DNA from: Cellulomonas sp. P24 | GTDB lineage: Bacteria; Actinomycetota; Actinomycetes; Actinomycetales; Cellulomonadaceae | Length of the DNA stretch: 64,000 nucleotides | Direction of reading: 5' to 3' | Assembly: GCF_024704385.1 (NCBI RefSeq) | Contig: NZ_JAJDFX010000002.1 | Span: forward strand, 434,001 to 498,000 | Shown here: piece by piece, positions 63,169-64,000 of the stretch | How the letters are laid out: each line of letters begins with the position of its first letter | How positions within the stretch are numbered: the stretch's first letter is position 1 | The notes under the pieces: generated by a model | Seen by the model: only the letters and a program-made list of their open reading frames with translations | Database searches by the model: none | Told to the model about the DNA's origin: nothing | Translations under genes and position numbers: made by a program

Positions 63169-64000
63169 ATGTCGTCCTCACGGATCCCCCCCCACCGTTG
63201 CTGCCCACCTCCCCACCGGTCTGCTCATCGACGGCCAGTGGCGTCCCGCGTCCTCCGGCGCGACGTTCCCCGTCCAGGACCCCGCGACGGAGGAGACGCT
63301 GTTCGACGTCGCCGACGCGACGTCCGACGACGCGCTCGCCGCGCTCACCTCGGCGCACGACTCCTGGCCCGCCTGGCGCGAGGTCGCGCCCCGTCAACGC
63401 GCCGACCTGCTCCGTGCCGTCTTCGACGAGATGATCGCCCGCACCGACGACCTCGCCGCCGTGATCACCGCCGAGGGCGGCAAGCCTCTCGCCGAGTCGC
63501 GTGCCGAGGTCATCTACGGCGCCGAGTACCTCCGGTGGTACTCCGAGCAGGCCGTCCGCATCGACGGGCTCGCCCGGCGCGCCCCGTCCGGTGCGAACCA
63601 CCAGGTCGTCCTCAACCGTCCCGTCGGCCCCGCCCTGCTCATCACCCCCTGGAACTTCCCGCTCGCGATGATCACCCGCAAGGTCGCGCCGGCACTGGCG
63701 GCCGGCTGCACGGCGGTCGTCAAGCCTGCCGCGCTCACGCCGCTCACGACGGCCCTCTTCGCCGAGATCGTCCGCGAGCAGCTCGAGTCCCGCGGGCTGC
63801 CCACCGGGATCCTCAACGTGGTCCCCACGACCCACGCCTCCGGCATCAGCGGTCCGCTCCTCGCCGACCGCCGGCTGCGCAAGCTCTCGTTCACGGGCTC
63901 GACGGAGGTCGGCCAGCACCTCCTGCGGGCGGCGGCCGACGGGGTGCTCCGCACGTCGATGGAGCTCGGCGGGAACGCACCGTTCCTCGTGTTCGAGGAC
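63169..64000 (+). CDS. gabD: NAD(P)-dependent succinate-semialdehyde dehydrogenase-like, 5' frame problem, runs off the window
   Basis: ALDH-family sequence is clear from about 63197 onward (TGLLIDGQW, then [55 protein letters not shown]). The expected ATG 63169, 5 nt after a GATACT -10, is in another frame; removing one C from the C8 run at 63186-63193 joins it to the domain as [22 protein letters not shown] 63125 is in frame with the domain without a shift but overlaps the thyA promoter. The catalytic Cys lies beyond the window. Confidence 0.8.
   Translation, partial: MSSSRIPPHRCCPPPHRSAHRRPVASRVLRRDVPRPGPRDGGDAVRRRRRDVRRRARRAHLGARLLARLARGRAPSTRRPAPCRLRRDDRPHRRPRRRDHRRGRQASRRVACRGHLRRRVPPVVLRAGRPHRRARPARPVRCEPPGRPQPSRRPRPAHHPLELPARDDHPQGRAGTGGRLHGGRQACRAHAAHDGPLRRDRPRAARVPRAAHRDPQRGPHDPRLRHQRSAPRRPPAAQALVHGLDGGRPAPPAGGGRRGAPHVDGARRERTVPRVRG

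Overview
The window is a dense, GC-rich stretch of bacterial chromosome. Gene spacing is tight, many genes overlap by 4 bp (GTGA or ATGA), GTG starts are common, and many genes have a -10 hexamer 6-7 nt before the start codon (leaderless mRNAs). Actinobacterial marker families are present: DUF3040, DUF3046, DUF5302, SAV_6107-type HEPN, ClgR, a HelD/HelR-type motor, and the miaB-miaA-dapF and recA-recX-rny neighbourhoods. This points to an actinobacterium, most likely Micrococcales and close to Cellulomonadaceae (inference; no 16S or tRNA gene is present). I see no prophage, IS element, CRISPR array or rRNA/tRNA gene. It reads as core chromosome.

Layout. 1-3.8 kb: tail of a probable moxR, then a DUF58 gene, a transglutaminase membrane protein and a DUF3040 protein. 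3.8-6.8 kb: a LexA-controlled HEPN-dinB operon divergent from a spermidine-synthase-like gene. 6.8-13.4 kb: cold shock protein, PAC2 protein, HelR-type RNA polymerase motor, matrixin-like protease, serA, DUF5302. 13.4-17.1 kb: HAD phosphatase, YghZ-type aldo-keto reductase, and a fatty acyl-CoA ligase behind a double palindromic operator. 17.1-19.5 kb: nrdR, a LysM cell-division-suppressor candidate and lexA around three LexA boxes. 19.5-22.7 kb: class V aminotransferase/LysR divergent pair and L-lactate dehydrogenase. 22.7-28.0 kb: hflX-AAC(3)-dinG operon and an RsmC-like methyltransferase. 28.0-34.0 kb: dioxygenase-like gene, miaA, dapF and a thioredoxin on the minus strand, two YbjN genes on the plus strand, then miaB. 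34.0-40.7 kb: DUF3046, membrane phosphodiesterase, metallo-hydrolase, recA, recX, rny. 40.7-46.7 kb: lhr and nei2. 46.8-54.7 kb: ftsK, GGDEF/EAL gene, pgsA, cinA, clgR, plus an EamA exporter. 54.7-57.3 kb: dapA-rnj. 57.6-61.7 kb: glycerophosphodiesterase plus an ABC importer. 61.7-64 kb: thyA-folA and the start of an aldehyde dehydrogenase.

The strongest theme is genome maintenance: dinB, lexA, dinG, recA, recX, lhr, nei2, ftsK, cinA, nrdR and thyA/folA. LexA boxes (core GAAC-N4-GTTC) lie before HEPN-dinB, lexA/LysM and recA. A second class of damage promoter, matching the mycobacterial PafBC (RecA-independent) motif with exact N8 spacing, lies before recA and lhr, and a weaker version lies in front of the EamA gene. 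Other points to note are a C8 tract that puts the aldehyde dehydrogenase start out of frame, a tandem 15-bp array that multiplies the start region of a thioredoxin, and a 5 x 8-bp repeat inside the ABC operon.
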